64,000 bases of DNA from Saliniramus sp050485405 (GCA_050485405.1 JBJHBI010000016.1:1-64000), one strand, 5' to 3'; counted from the first letter of the stretch, positions 35,526-45,218 are shown. Notes: generated by a model not told the origin, from the letters alone. Made by a program: numbers and translations.

Positions 35526-37301
35526 TCACAGCGGCCAGACGGTGAGAATCATCGGCACGGCGACGATGATGATGATGATCTGCAAGGGCATGCCGAGGCG
35601 CCAGTAATCGCCGAAACGGAATCCTCCCGGCCCCAGGATGAGCGTGTTGTTCTGGTGCCCGATCGGCGTCAGGAAAGCGCAGGAAGCCCCCACCGCGACG
35701 GCCATGAGCAGAGGATCGGGGCTCACATTCAGCGTCTCCGCCGCCCCGAGCGCCACCGGCGCCATCACCGCAGCCGTAGCGGCGTTGTTCATGAAATCCG
35801 TAATCCACATGGTGAGGATCAGCATCACCACCACGGCGAAGACCGCGTTTCCGCCGCCCAGATCCTCGAAGAGCAACCCGGCCACCGCGGCGGCGGCACC
35901 CGTCATCTGCACCGCCCCCGCGACGGGTATGAGCGCGCCGAGCAGCACGATCACCGACCAGTCGATCGATTCGTAGACCCGCCGCACCGGCACGATGTCG
36001 AGGACCACATAGGCGAGCGCCGCCATCGCGAAGGCGACCTCGACCCGCAGCAACCCGGTGGCCGTCGCAGCCACCGCCGCGAGCATCAGGAGCCCCGCGA
36101 GCAGGCCCTCGCGCTTGCCCGGGAAGTGAAGCGCGCGCTCGGCCAGGGGAACGCATTCGTATTGCGTGACGAATTCGTTCAGCGTCTCGGTCGGCCCTTG
36201 GAGCAGGAGCACGTCGCCCGGCGAGAGCCGCGTGCTGCGCAGCCGCGTCAGCGACCGCCGTCCCTGCCGGGAGATCGCCAGCAGATTGATGCCGAGACGC
36301 CGGCGCAGGCGCAGATGCTGGGCGGTGCGACCGGCGAGCGGTGAACCGGGGCGCACGGCCACTTCGAGCAACACTGTGCGCCCGGCGGTGACGACCTTGG
36401 GCATCGCATCCGTACGGTCCTCCTCGAGCTTCAGGCCGAGCTTCGTGAGGGCGCCGCCGAGCGCCTTCGAATCGGCCTCGATCACGAGGATGTCGCCGGC
36501 CTCGACGACATGCTCGGGATGGGGCGCGGGTATCCGCGTCTGATCGCGCACCAGCCCGACGACCTGCGCATCGACCTGTTCGAGCTGGATCTCGACCTCG
36601 CGCAGGCTCATGCCGACGGCGGAGGCCGCGTCGGTCACGCGCGCCTCGGTCAGATAGGCGCCGATGTTGAAATCGGGAGCGGTGGCGCGGCCGCGCTGCG
36701 GCACGAGGAACCGCGCGGCGATCACGATGAAGGTGATCCCCGCGACCGCGACGGCGATGCCGACCGGGGCGAAATCGAACATGCCGAATGCCGGCAGATC
36801 CTCGTAGGTGCGGAAGGTCGCGACGATCAGGTTGGGCGGCGTGCCGATCAACGTCGTCATCCCGCCGAGAATGGAGGCGAAGGAGAGCGGCATCAGCATC
36901 TGGCCCGGCGCGATGTCGAGCCGGCGCGCCGCATCGAGGGCGATCGGCATCAGGAGCGCGAGCGCGCCGATATTGTTCATGAAGGCCGAGAAGAACGCAG
37001 CCATCACGCACAAGCCGACCATCACCATGCCCGGCCCTGCATCCGGGGGCATCGCCTTGTGCGCGATCCAGTCGACGGCACCGCTCGTCGACAAACCACG
37101 GCTGAGGATCAGGACGCAGGCGACGGTGATCACCGCCGGATGGCCGAACCCGGCAAAGGCGGCCTCGCCCGGCACCAGACCGAGCAGGATGCAGGCGAGC
37201 AAAGCTGCGAGCGCGACGAGATCGTGCCGCCATCGCCCCCAGATGAAGACGGCCATCGCCACGGCGATGACAGCCAGAATCAGCCATTGCTGCCCCGTCA
37301 T
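35526..37301 (-). CDS. SLC13-type permease with two TrkA-C domains
   Basis: A 591-residue inner-membrane carrier of the divalent anion:sodium symporter group. Eleven or so helices are split by a cytoplasmic insert (about residues 205-385) holding two TrkA-C/RCK-C domains, for example VVEAGDILVIEADSKAL and LSPGDVLLLQGPTETL. Family signatures are AFFSAFMNNIGALALLMPIA and WITDFMNNAATAAVMAPVA (in part), the two NNIG/NNAA loops that bind ion and substrate. The likely substrate is sulfate or a dicarboxylate, but it is not determinable here. Stand-alone gene, transcribed toward the GNAT-nitrilase gene. Confidence 0.92.
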   Translation of the reverse strand: MTGQQWLILAVIAVAMAVFIWGRWRHDLVALAALLACILLGLVPGEAAFAGFGHPAVITVACVLILSRGLSTSGAVDWIAHKAMPPDAGPGMVMVGLCVMAAFFSAFMNNIGALALLMPIALDAARRLDIAPGQMLMPLSFASILGGMTTLIGTPPNLIVATFRTYEDLPAFGMFDFAPVGIAVAVAGITFIVIAARFLVPQRGRATAPDFNIGAYLTEARVTDAASAVGMSLREVEIQLEQVDAQVVGLVRDQTRIPAPHPEHVVEAGDILVIEADSKALGGALTKLGLKLEEDRTDAMPKVVTAGRTVLLEVAVRPGSPLAGRTAQHLRLRRRLGINLLAISRQGRRSLTRLRSTRLSPGDVLLLQGPTETLNEFVTQYECVPLAERALHFPGKREGLLAGLLMLAAVAATATGLLRVEVAFAMAALAYVVLDIVPVRRVYESIDWSVIVLLGALIPVAGAVQMTGAAAAVAGLLFEDLGGGNAVFAVVVMLILTMWITDFMNNAATAAVMAPVALGAAETLNVSPDPLLMAVAVGASCAFLTPIGHQNNTLILGPGGFRFGDYWRLGMPLQIIIIIVAVPMILTVWPL

Positions 37302-37518
37302 GACACGATCCTACCGTGACAATCCGGAATTGCTGCAAGCAATCGTCGCAACAAGCTTGTTTCGCAAAGGGTCCGACCTCGCATCCGCTGCGTCGCGGAC
37401 AGTCTTAGCAGCGAGTGCGGGGACCTGTCTTCCCGAAATCCGGAGCAGCTTGCCTTCTTTTCAGGCAGCGCGCGGTCCCGCCCCGAGGCTCCCCGCCCGA
37501 GACTTCCCGCCAACGAAG

Positions 37519-37541
37519 AAAAGCCCCGCCGGAGCGGGGCT
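37519..37541 (-). terminator. Intrinsic terminator of the chemoreceptor gene
   Basis: The 8-bp perfect stem has arms 37522-37529 and 37534-37541 with loop CGGA, followed on the minus strand by TTTTCTTC. It lies 43 bp downstream of the chemoreceptor stop. Confidence 0.85.
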
Positions 37542-37583
37542 GATCTGCCGTATCGGGCGAAGCGGGTTTCTCCCGCAGCCGGT

Positions 37584-39269
37584 TCAGGCCGCGACGCGGG
37601 CGAGGAAGTGATCCACCGTCTCGCGCATGCGGCGGGCCTCCGCGGCGACTTCGCCCGACGCACCGTTGACGTCGGCGACCGCCTGCTCCGTCTGTGAGAC
37701 CCCCTGCTCGACCTCACCGAGATCGGAGGCGACTTCCATGGTCGAAGCATTCGCGCCAGCCACGCTGCTCGCGATTTCCCCCACGGCCACCGCCTGTTGC
37801 TCGATGGAGCTCGCCACGGCACCGGCGAAGGCCTCGATCCCCGTCATGCGCTCGGCGATCCCGTCGATCTCGCCGACCATGCGATCGGTCGCCGCGAGGA
37901 TGGCCTGGACCTGGTCCACGATGCGGTCCGTGGCGGAAGCCGTCTGCCCCGCGAGCGCCTTGACCTCGGAAGCGACGACGGCGAAACCCTTGCCGGCCTC
38001 ACCGGCGCGCGCCGCCTCGATCGTGGCGTTGAGGGCGAGCAGGTTGGTCTGCTCGGCGATATCCTGGATGAGCTTGACCACTTCCTGGATGTTCGCCGCC
38101 GTACCGGCGAGATCCTTCATGCCCGTGGCGGTTTCGCGCGAGGCGCCCGCCGCACCGACGATATCGCCGCGAATCTTGACGACCTGGCTCTCGACCTCGT
38201 TGATCGCCGCACTCATCTCCTCGGTGGCCTGCGCCGCATTGCCCACGGCGGAGGACGCCGCGTTGGACGAACCCGCGGCGCTGCGGGTCTTGCTGGCCGT
38301 CGCCGCGGCGACGTCCGACAGGGTCGCGGAGACCGCGTCGAGGCGGCCGGCATTGCTTTCGAAGGATGCGAGCGCCGCCGTCACGTCGGCCCGGAAGCCG
38401 GCGATTGCCTCGTCGACCGATTGCTGACGCTGCGCCTTCTCTTCCTCGTCGCGGGCGCGCTGTGCCTGGAGCGTTTCGCGATCGGCGAGATTCTCGCGGA
38501 AGACTTTCAGCGCATTGGCGATCGCACCGATCTCGTCGCGCCGCCCCTGCCCCGGAATTTCGGTATCGAGCCGGCCTTCCGACAGGCCGACCACCGCTCC
38601 CGTGATGGGACGCAGCGGCGCCATCATCCGCGCGAGCGCGAACCACAATACGAGGGCGACACCGCCCAGCACTGCGAGCCCGCCGGCGATGATCGCCCCG
38701 GTTTCAGCCGCGACCCGGGTAGCGAGGCGCGCACGCGAGAACTCCATCGCCACATAACCGACGAGCCGCTGATCCGCACCGATATGCAGCGCCCGGATCT
38801 GCAGGATGCTGTTGCCGCGATCGATCGTATGGACCGGATTGTCAGCGACGAAGTCGAAGGGCATCTCGCCGATCACCGCCTCGATCACCTGCGGATTGAA
38901 ATCCGAGCTGCGCTCGCCGTCCGAGCCGATGCTGGTGAGCGGGAAGAAGTCGTTGGCCACGAGCCCGTGCATGAAGTCGGGATCGCGCGATACGGAGGCG
39001 AGCATGTTGCTGAGCGTCGTCGTATCGTTGCCCATGACCAGGATCGGGGCGGCATTGGCGATCATCGCCGTCAGATCATCCGTCTTGTGGACGAATTCCG
39101 ATCTTGCCGTCTGCGAATTGTAGATCGTCAGCCCCGCGATCGCCGCACTCAACGTCACCGCCACGACCGCCACCGCGACGAGTACGATCCGAATGCTGAG
39201 GGAGTTGAAAAGATTCTTCACTTTCGAGAGCATGGATGCCGCTTTCCTAGCCGGAGTTGCGTCATTCAT
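37584..39269 (-). CDS. Methyl-accepting chemotaxis protein
   Basis: A 561-residue chemoreceptor. TM1 is at about residues 27-49, a periplasmic sensing domain spans about 50-185, TM2 is at about 188-212, then HAMP and a long coiled-coil signalling domain. The hairpin tip motif (QDIAEQTNLLALNATIEAARAGEAGKG, in part) is intact for CheA/CheW contact. The C-terminus (ETVDHFLARVAA) lacks the NWETF pentapeptide for CheR/CheB docking. The ligand is unknown. No che genes are in the window. Confidence 0.95.
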   Translation of the reverse strand: MNDATPARKAASMLSKVKNLFNSLSIRIVLVAVAVVAVTLSAAIAGLTIYNSQTARSEFVHKTDDLTAMIANAAPILVMGNDTTTLSNMLASVSRDPDFMHGLVANDFFPLTSIGSDGERSSDFNPQVIEAVIGEMPFDFVADNPVHTIDRGNSILQIRALHIGADQRLVGYVAMEFSRARLATRVAAETGAIIAGGLAVLGGVALVLWFALARMMAPLRPITGAVVGLSEGRLDTEIPGQGRRDEIGAIANALKVFRENLADRETLQAQRARDEEEKAQRQQSVDEAIAGFRADVTAALASFESNAGRLDAVSATLSDVAAATASKTRSAAGSSNAASSAVGNAAQATEEMSAAINEVESQVVKIRGDIVGAAGASRETATGMKDLAGTAANIQEVVKLIQDIAEQTNLLALNATIEAARAGEAGKGFAVVASEVKALAGQTASATDRIVDQVQAILAATDRMVGEIDGIAERMTGIEAFAGAVASSIEQQAVAVGEIASSVAGANASTMEVASDLGEVEQGVSQTEQAVADVNGASGEVAAEARRMRETVDHFLARVAA

Positions 39270-39570
39270 GGGTTATCGCCCCTTAAATGCCGGTTAATTG
39301 CCGTAATTCACGTAGAGGCAACTCTGCAATGTTCCGATTATTTTGCGATTTTTGGTTGTTTTAGAAGCGACAGATACATTCAAAGACGGCGTAAAAATCG
39401 TTCCATCGCCCGAGATTTCCGGTTGCACCGGGCGGGTACATCTTTTTTTGCACTGCACATGCGCAGAATCGCATTCCGCCTTGCGCGACGCCCTGCGCAC
39501 TGGTTCTTTCGCCGCGAACCGCTATCTTCGCCGCCCACGACAGACGCATCACGGGACCCGGAAGGGCATC
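39270..39570. other. 301-bp divergent intergenic region
   Basis: AT-rich promoter region between the chemoreceptor (minus) and the nitronate monooxygenase-like gene (plus). A CGCCCG/CGGGCG stem (39407-39412 and 39429-39434) is followed 8 bases later by seven T residues at 39443-39449. This could be the 3' end of a small plus-strand transcript, but the spacing is loose. Confidence 0.4.
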
Positions 39571-40599
39571 ATGAACGATCAGCCGACAGCAGCGACGATG
39601 CAGGGAAACGGCGGCTCCTGGAGAGACCGATTCGCCGGACGACTGGGCTTGCCGGTAATCGGCGCACCGATGTTCATCGTCTCGGGCCCCGAACTCGTGA
39701 TCGCCCAGTGCAAGGCGGGAATCGTCGGCTCGTTTCCGGCGCTGAACGCGCGCCCAGCAGCCCTGCTCGACGAATGGATCGCGCAGGTGAAGGAAGCGCT
39801 CGCCGCCCATGACGCGGCACATCCCGACACGCCCGCCGCACCCTTCGCCGTGAACCAGATCGTGCACCGCTCCAACGATCGGCTCGATCACGACATGGCG
39901 ATCTGCGAGAAGCACGCCGTGCCGATCGTGATCACCTCGCTCGGCGCGCGTCCGGAGGTGAACGAAGCGGTGCACGGCTGGGGCGGGATCACCTTCCACG
40001 ACGTGATCAATCTGCGTTTCGCCCGCAAGGCGATCGAGAAGGGCGCCGACGGGCTGATCGCCGTCGCGGCGGGGGCCGGCGGTCATGCCGGAACGCTCTC
40101 ACCCTTCGCGCTGATCAGCGAGATCCGCGCCTTCTTCGACGGGCCGCTCGCCCTGTCGGGCGCCATCGCCACCGGCGGCGGAATCCGCGCGGCGGAGATG
40201 ATGGGTGCCGATTTCGCCTATATCGGCTCGCCCTTCATCGCCACGCGCGAGGCCAGCGCGGCAGATGCCTACAAGCAGATGATCGTGGATTCCTGCGCCG
40301 ACGACATTCTCTACACCAACTATTTCTCCGGCATTCACGGGAATTACCTCAAGCCCTCGATCCGCGCAGCCGGGCACGATCCCGACACGCTCGGCGATGC
40401 CGATCCCTCGAAGATGAATTTCGGCGCGAGCGGCTCGGGCGGCGACAAGAAGGTCTGGCGCGACGTCTGGGGTTCGGGCCAGGGCATCGGCGCGGTGACG
40501 GCGGTGGAGAGCGTCGCGGATCGCGTGGCACGCCTTCGCGCGGAATATGAAGGCGCCCTCGCGGCCGAGCGACGCTTCCCCCTGTGGGGTGCACGATGA
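39571..40599 (+). CDS. Nitronate monooxygenase family flavoenzyme
   Basis: A 342-residue FMN-dependent TIM-barrel oxidoreductase. The N-terminal LPVIGAPMFIVSGPELVIAQCKAGIVGSFP (in part), the catalytic-His loop AAGAGGHAGTLSPFAL, the phosphate-binding SGAIATGGGIRAAEMMGADFAYIGSPFIAT (in part) and the late FSGIHGNYLKPSI segment match the 2-nitropropane dioxygenase-like family. It oxidises nitronates or related substrates; the true substrate is not proven. ATG 39571 follows GAAGGGCATC. It overlaps the downstream phosphatase gene by ATGA. Confidence 0.9.
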   Translation: MNDQPTAATMQGNGGSWRDRFAGRLGLPVIGAPMFIVSGPELVIAQCKAGIVGSFPALNARPAALLDEWIAQVKEALAAHDAAHPDTPAAPFAVNQIVHRSNDRLDHDMAICEKHAVPIVITSLGARPEVNEAVHGWGGITFHDVINLRFARKAIEKGADGLIAVAAGAGGHAGTLSPFALISEIRAFFDGPLALSGAIATGGGIRAAEMMGADFAYIGSPFIATREASAADAYKQMIVDSCADDILYTNYFSGIHGNYLKPSIRAAGHDPDTLGDADPSKMNFGASGSGGDKKVWRDVWGSGQGIGAVTAVESVADRVARLRAEYEGALAAERRFPLWGAR

Positions 40600-41240
40600 A
40601 GAGCCAGCGCGCGCAGGAAGCGCAGATCACGCGCTGGTGGTGGGTGCGGCACGCACCGGTCGTCGGCGATGGCGGGCGCATCTACGGCCAGGCGGATCTC
40701 GATTGCGATTGTTCGGATACGGCCCTGTTTTCGGCTTTGGCCGGGATGCTGCCGAAAGATCCCGTCTGGCTCACCTCGAATCTGGTGCGGACCCATCAGA
40801 CTGCGGAGGCGATACGAAGGCAACTTGAGGGCGAGTTCACACCTTCGACGATTATCGATAATTTCGCTGAACAGTTTTTAGGCGATTGGCAAGGGCAGCC
40901 ACGTGAGGCTTTCTTCGCCGCGCGGCGCCCTCGGGCGGCCAGCTATTGGTTCGGTCCGGCCGATGAGCGGGCGCCCGGCGGCGAGAGCTTCGGCGATCTG
41001 TGCGAGCGCGTCGAGCCCGCAATAATGGAGCTCAATGACGAGTATTGCGGGCGCGACATCGTCAGCGTTGCCCATGGCGGCACCATACGCGCCGCATTGC
41101 GGCTCGCTCTCGGGGTCGAGGCACAGACGGCTCTGGCCTTCGCGATCCGGAATTGCTCGGTGACGCGCATCGACCACGTGACGCTGGCCGACGAGGCGGG
41201 CTGGCGCGTGGCCTTCGTTAACCATTACCCGTTGGCCTGA
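40596..41240 (+). CDS. Histidine phosphatase superfamily protein
   Basis: A 214-residue phosphoglycerate-mutase-like phosphatase. The phospho-accepting His is in WWVRHAPV (RHA instead of RHG), the second Arg in SNLVRTHQTAE, the acid Glu in the ERAPGGESFGDLCERVEP region, and the second His in VSVAHGGTIRAALR. It starts within the stop of the preceding gene (ATGA 40596-40599), so both enzymes are made together. The substrate is unknown. Confidence 0.9.
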   Translation: MKSQRAQEAQITRWWWVRHAPVVGDGGRIYGQADLDCDCSDTALFSALAGMLPKDPVWLTSNLVRTHQTAEAIRRQLEGEFTPSTIIDNFAEQFLGDWQGQPREAFFAARRPRAASYWFGPADERAPGGESFGDLCERVEPAIMELNDEYCGRDIVSVAHGGTIRAALRLALGVEAQTALAFAIRNCSVTRIDHVTLADEAGWRVAFVNHYPLA

Positions 41241-41547
41241 CCGAGCGGCGCACAAAAGCTGTGCTGCCGTAATTTTCTGCAACAATTTCGCGAGCATGCT
41301 CGAAAGGTAAGCAAAGCTGTCGCAAAAAGCGCTTGCCATACAAAGCCCTATGGTGGTTGCATAGCGGTGATGGGGCTGCCTCATATGTGGCAAACACCGC
41401 CGGGGCGGTCCTCTCATCGCTTTCCGGCATGCACGGCTGCTGGGCATATCGATCGATGCGTTCAGGGCTGTTCATTCGAGAAAGTTAATGGCGAAGGGGT
41501 GGGTACAAGCCCTTCGCCATCAAAAAATATCCAGAAGGGGATCCTCA
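41241..41547. promoter_or_regulatory. 307-bp leader and promoter region of the aap operon
   Basis: Less G+C-rich than the flanking genes. It contains a perfect 12-bp palindrome CGAGCATGCTCG at 41292-41303, a short GC hairpin near 41398-41410, and a leader hairpin at 41488-41520. I cannot identify a -24/-12 sigma-54 element. Confidence 0.5.
41488..41520 (+). promoter_or_regulatory. Leader hairpin upstream of aapJ
   Basis: The exact 11-bp inverted repeat ATGGCGAAGGG/CCCTTCGCCAT has an 11-base loop. It ends 27 bp before the aapJ start and is followed by CAAAAAATAT. It could fold in the mRNA leader and affect stability or initiation. Confidence 0.45.
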
Positions 41548-42576
41548 ATGTTGAAGAAGATCGTACCGGTTGCTGCAACCCTCGCGGCAGCTCTGTCCTA
41601 TACTACAGCCGCGAGCGCGCAACAGACCCTGCAAACTGTGCAGGATCGCGGCTTCCTGAACTGCCAGGTCGGCCTGCCGACCCCCGGCTTCTACGGCCTC
41701 GACGCAGACGGCGTCTGGTCGGGCATCGACGTGGACGTCTGCCGCGCCGTCGCCGCGGCCATCTTCGATGATCCGGACGCGGTCGAGTACCAGTCGGTCA
41801 CTTCGGCGGTGCGCTTCACCTCGCTCGCCAACGGCGAGTCCGACATGCTCAGCCGCACCACGACCTGGACCGCCGTGCGCGACACCCAGCTCGGCCTGAA
41901 CTTCACCACGATCAACTTCTATGACGGTCAGGGCTTCCTGGTTCCGATCGATTCCGGCATCTCGTCGGCTCTCGAGCTCGACGGCGCGACGGTCTGCGTG
42001 CTGACGGGCACCACCACCGAACTCAACCTCGCCGACTATTTCCGCGCCAACGGCATGGAATACACCCCGGTCACCAACGAGAACGTCAACGTCCTCGTCG
42101 AGACCTATCTCGGCGGCGGTTGCGACGCCTACACCAACGACAAATCCGGCCTTGCCGCGCGTCGTTCGGCCTTCCCGGATCCGGATGAGCACGTCATCCT
42201 GCCCGAGACGATCTCCAAGGAGCCGCTCGGTCCGGTCGTTCGTGCCGACGACAGTAACTGGGCCGACATCGTGCGCTGGACCGTGTTCGGCATGATCGAA
42301 GCCGAAGAGCTCGGCGTCTCCTCGGAGAATGTCGAGGAAATGCTCGAATCCGATTCGCCCGCGATCCGTCGCCTCCTCGGCGTCGAGGGCAATATCGGTG
42401 AAGGCATGGGCCTGCCGGACGACTTCATGGTCCGCGTGCTGACGCATGTCGGCAATTACGGCGAGATCTACGAGGCCAATGTCGGCGAAGACACGCCGAT
42501 CGGCATCCCCCGCGCCGGCACGCAGAACGATCTGTGGACCCGCGGCGGCCTGATCTACGCGATGCCTTTCCGTTGA
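41548..42576 (+). CDS. aapJ: General L-amino acid ABC transporter, substrate-binding protein AapJ
   Basis: A 342-residue periplasmic binding protein. The signal peptide MLKKIVPVAATLAAALSYTT leads to a cleavage site near ASA-QQT. The mature protein shows the AapJ/BztA pattern VQDRGFLNCQVG, GFYGLDADGVWSGIDVDVCRAVAAA and TSAVRFTSLANGESDMLSRTTTWT (in part), with a Cys pair in the lobes. It binds a broad range of L-amino acids. First gene of aapJQMP. The upstream frame (41488) is rejected because it begins inside the leader hairpin. Confidence 0.96.
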   Translation: MLKKIVPVAATLAAALSYTTAASAQQTLQTVQDRGFLNCQVGLPTPGFYGLDADGVWSGIDVDVCRAVAAAIFDDPDAVEYQSVTSAVRFTSLANGESDMLSRTTTWTAVRDTQLGLNFTTINFYDGQGFLVPIDSGISSALELDGATVCVLTGTTTELNLADYFRANGMEYTPVTNENVNVLVETYLGGGCDAYTNDKSGLAARRSAFPDPDEHVILPETISKEPLGPVVRADDSNWADIVRWTVFGMIEAEELGVSSENVEEMLESDSPAIRRLLGVEGNIGEGMGLPDDFMVRVLTHVGNYGEIYEANVGEDTPIGIPRAGTQNDLWTRGGLIYAMPFR

Positions 42577-42592
42577 TCGGTCTCTGAACCAG

Positions 42593-42623
42593 GACCCGGC
42601 TCCCACTCGGAGCCGGGTCTTTT
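42593..42623 (+). terminator. Intrinsic terminator between aapJ and aapQ
   Basis: The 11-bp perfect stem has arms 42593-42603 and 42609-42619, a 5-base loop, then TTTT. Its position after the binding-protein gene suggests partial termination so that AapJ is made in excess over the permease. Confidence 0.88.
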
Positions 42624-42659
42624 GGCGATAGTTCAGTCGTCCCCTGTGCGGAGTGCCCG

Positions 42660-43856
42660 ATGGCCATTACCGAATCGACCTCGATGCGAGGCTCGAAACC
42701 CTCGTCCTCTATCCTGAACAACGAGACGTTTCGCTCAATCGTCTTCCAGTTCGTCACAGTCGTCTGCATCTTCGGGCTCGGCTGGTATTTCGTCACGAAC
42801 ACCATCGACAACATGGCCCAGCGCGGCATGTCGGCGGGTTTCGGCTTTCTCAACGTCTCCGCGGGTTTCGGCATCAGCTTCACGCTGATCCCCTATCGCG
42901 AAGGCGACAGTTACTTCCGCGTCTTCCAGGTCGGTATCGCCAACACCCTGCTCGTCGCCGTGATCAGCATCTTCGGCGCGACGGTGCTCGGTCTCATAGT
43001 CGGCCTGATGCGGATGTCGAAGAACTGGCTCGTGCGCAACATCGCGCGCTGGTACATCGAAGTGCTGCGCAACACGCCGCTGCTCTTGCAGATCATCGCC
43101 TGGTATTTCGGTGTCTTCAACCTGCTGCCCCGGCCGCGAGACAGCCTCGATTGGGGCGAGCTCTTCTTCCTCAACAATCGCGGGTTCTACTTCCCCGGCG
43201 CCGTTCCGGGTGAGGGCTTCGGCATGACCGTGACCGCCTTCGTCATCGCAGTCGCCATCGCCGTCGGCCTGCGCTGGTGGGCGAAGAGACGCCAGGAGGC
43301 GACCGGCAAGTACTTCCCCGCCGTGAGCACCGGCCTCGCGGTGATCGTGGCGCTGCCGCTCGCGATCTTCCTGATCTCCGGGTCCCCCCTGACCTGGGAC
43401 GTGCCCGAACTTCAGGGCTTCAACTATCGCGGTGGTGTGAACGTCCCGCCTGCGCTTTGCGCATTGGTGATCGCGCTCGCGATCTATACGTCCTGCTTCA
43501 TCGCCGAGATCGTCCGCTCGGGCGTCCAGTCGGTCAGCCACGGCCAGACGGAAGCCGCGCGCGCGCTCGGTGTGAAGCCCTCCTGGACGATGCGCCTCGT
43601 CATCCTGCCGCAGGCGCTGCGGGTGATCATCCCGCCGCTGATCAGCCAGTATCTCAACATCACCAAGAATTCCTCGCTCGCCATCGCGATCGGCTTCCCC
43701 GACCTCGTCAGCGTCTGGATGAACACCTCGCTGAACCAGTCCGGGCGTGCCATACCGATCGTCGCGATGACGATGGCGTTCTACTGTGCCGTGAGCCTGT
43801 TCGTGTCCCTCATCATGAACGTCTACAACCGCCGCATTCTCTTGAAGGAGCGCTGA
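42660..43856 (+). CDS. aapQ: General L-amino acid ABC transporter permease AapQ
   Basis: A 398-residue inner-membrane permease of the His/Glu/Gln/Arg type. A long N-terminal region precedes the BPD_transp core, with GIANTLLVAVISIFGATVLGL near residue 100 and the EAA loop EAARALGVKPSWTMRLVILPQALRVIIPPL (in part) that contacts AapP. It pairs with AapM. ATG 42660 follows GGAGTGCCCG; it lies 36 bp after the terminator. Confidence 0.95.
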   Translation: MAITESTSMRGSKPSSSILNNETFRSIVFQFVTVVCIFGLGWYFVTNTIDNMAQRGMSAGFGFLNVSAGFGISFTLIPYREGDSYFRVFQVGIANTLLVAVISIFGATVLGLIVGLMRMSKNWLVRNIARWYIEVLRNTPLLLQIIAWYFGVFNLLPRPRDSLDWGELFFLNNRGFYFPGAVPGEGFGMTVTAFVIAVAIAVGLRWWAKRRQEATGKYFPAVSTGLAVIVALPLAIFLISGSPLTWDVPELQGFNYRGGVNVPPALCALVIALAIYTSCFIAEIVRSGVQSVSHGQTEAARALGVKPSWTMRLVILPQALRVIIPPLISQYLNITKNSSLAIAIGFPDLVSVWMNTSLNQSGRAIPIVAMTMAFYCAVSLFVSLIMNVYNRRILLKER

Positions 43857-43859
43857 GAG

Positions 43860-45218
43860 ATGAGCGACTCCACCATGACCACCAAGCCGCAGCCGCTCGT
43901 CTTCCAGCCGAAGCCGGAGCGGGCTGCCCCGCCCAGCACCGTCGGTGTGATCGGCTGGATGCGCGAGAACCTGTTCTCGAGCGTTTCCAACACGCTGATG
44001 ACGATCGTCGGCGCCTATATCATCTACACGTTCACAGCCGCAGTGCTGAACTGGGCCGTGTTCAACGCAGTCTGGGAGGCGGAATCGCGGCGTGAATGCC
44101 TCGATCTCGTCGGACGCTCCGGCGCCTGCTGGCCGGGTGTCGCGCAATGGTTCGACAACCTGATCTACGGGCTCTATCCCAAGGACCAGGTCTGGCGCAT
44201 CAATCTGGGCTTCCTCGCCCTGATCCTCTGGGTCGCGCCGCTGTGGTTCCGGAATGTCCAGTCCAAGGTCGCGATCGGCATCACCGCCGTGATGCTCTAC
44301 CCCTTCCTCGCCTCGTATTTCTTCCTCGGCGGCGACAAGGGCCTCGTCTGGACGCTGCTGATCTCGGCGGGCCTGACCGGGTTCATCTGGGTGTGGCTGA
44401 CGGTCTTTACCGAGGTACAGTTCGGCAAGAGCTTCGTGAAGCTGATGGGCGGCATTCTCGGTGCGACCGGCAAATCCGAGGAAGAGCAACTCAAATACGG
44501 GCGCCTGTCGCTGATCGGCGTCTTCGCGATCTCGGTGTTGCTGGTTTCGCAATGGGAGCTGTCCTTCGTCTCCACCAGACAATGGGGCGGGTTGTTCCTG
44601 ACGCTCGTGATTTCCGGCATCGGCATCACCTTCTCGATGCCCTCCGGCATCCTCCTCGCACTCGGGCGCCGCTCGACCATGCCGCTGATCCGGCTCCTTT
44701 GCACGGCTTTCATCGAGCTGTTCCGTTCGGTACCGCTGATCACCATCCTGTTCATGTTCAACACCATGCTGCCGCTCTTCCTGCCGGTGGGCGTAGAGGT
44801 GAACCAGCTGCTGCGCGCCATCGTCGCGGTCTGTCTCTTTGCCGCCGCCTATATGGCCGAGGTGATCCGTGGCGGCTTGCAGGCCATTCCGAAGGGGCAG
44901 TACGAAGCCGCTGCCGCGATGGGGCTCGGTTATTGGCAGGCGACGACGCTGATCATCATGCCGCAGGCGTTGAAGATCATGATCCCGACGATCGTGGGCA
45001 ACTTCATCGGCCTGTTCAAGGATACGACGCTCGTCTCCATCATCGGCCTGTTCGACCTGCTCAACATGGCCCGGTCGGTGGGTGAGGATAGCCGTTGGCT
45101 CGGCCTGTTCATCGAGCCGTTCTTCTTCATCACGCTGATCTACTTCTTCTTCTGCTTCCTGATGTCGCAGTATTCGATCAATCTCGAGCGCAAGCTCGAA
45201 GCCGGCGCACGGCGCTGA
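43860..45218 (+). CDS. aapM: General L-amino acid ABC transporter permease AapM
   Basis: A 452-residue permease with more helices than AapQ. The transmembrane core has LFRSVPLITILFMFNTMLPLFLP and the EAA-type loop YEAAAAMGLGYWQATTLIIMPQALKIMIP (in part). It starts 3 bp after the aapQ stop, so translation is probably coupled. The AapM/BztC length (about 385-450) fits. Confidence 0.95.
   Translation: MSDSTMTTKPQPLVFQPKPERAAPPSTVGVIGWMRENLFSSVSNTLMTIVGAYIIYTFTAAVLNWAVFNAVWEAESRRECLDLVGRSGACWPGVAQWFDNLIYGLYPKDQVWRINLGFLALILWVAPLWFRNVQSKVAIGITAVMLYPFLASYFFLGGDKGLVWTLLISAGLTGFIWVWLTVFTEVQFGKSFVKLMGGILGATGKSEEEQLKYGRLSLIGVFAISVLLVSQWELSFVSTRQWGGLFLTLVISGIGITFSMPSGILLALGRRSTMPLIRLLCTAFIELFRSVPLITILFMFNTMLPLFLPVGVEVNQLLRAIVAVCLFAAAYMAEVIRGGLQAIPKGQYEAAAAMGLGYWQATTLIIMPQALKIMIPTIVGNFIGLFKDTTLVSIIGLFDLLNMARSVGEDSRWLGLFIEPFFFITLIYFFFCFLMSQYSINLERKLEAGARR

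Noticed and set aside
41292..41303. The palindrome CGAGCATGCTCG as a proven operator of aap.
   Set aside because: It is a perfect palindrome but common in G+C-rich DNA, and no cognate regulator is adjacent; mentioned only within the leader entry.
42735..44582. A 615-residue minus-strand open frame across aapQ and aapM.
   Set aside because: Antisense to two permease genes; no domain or start context.
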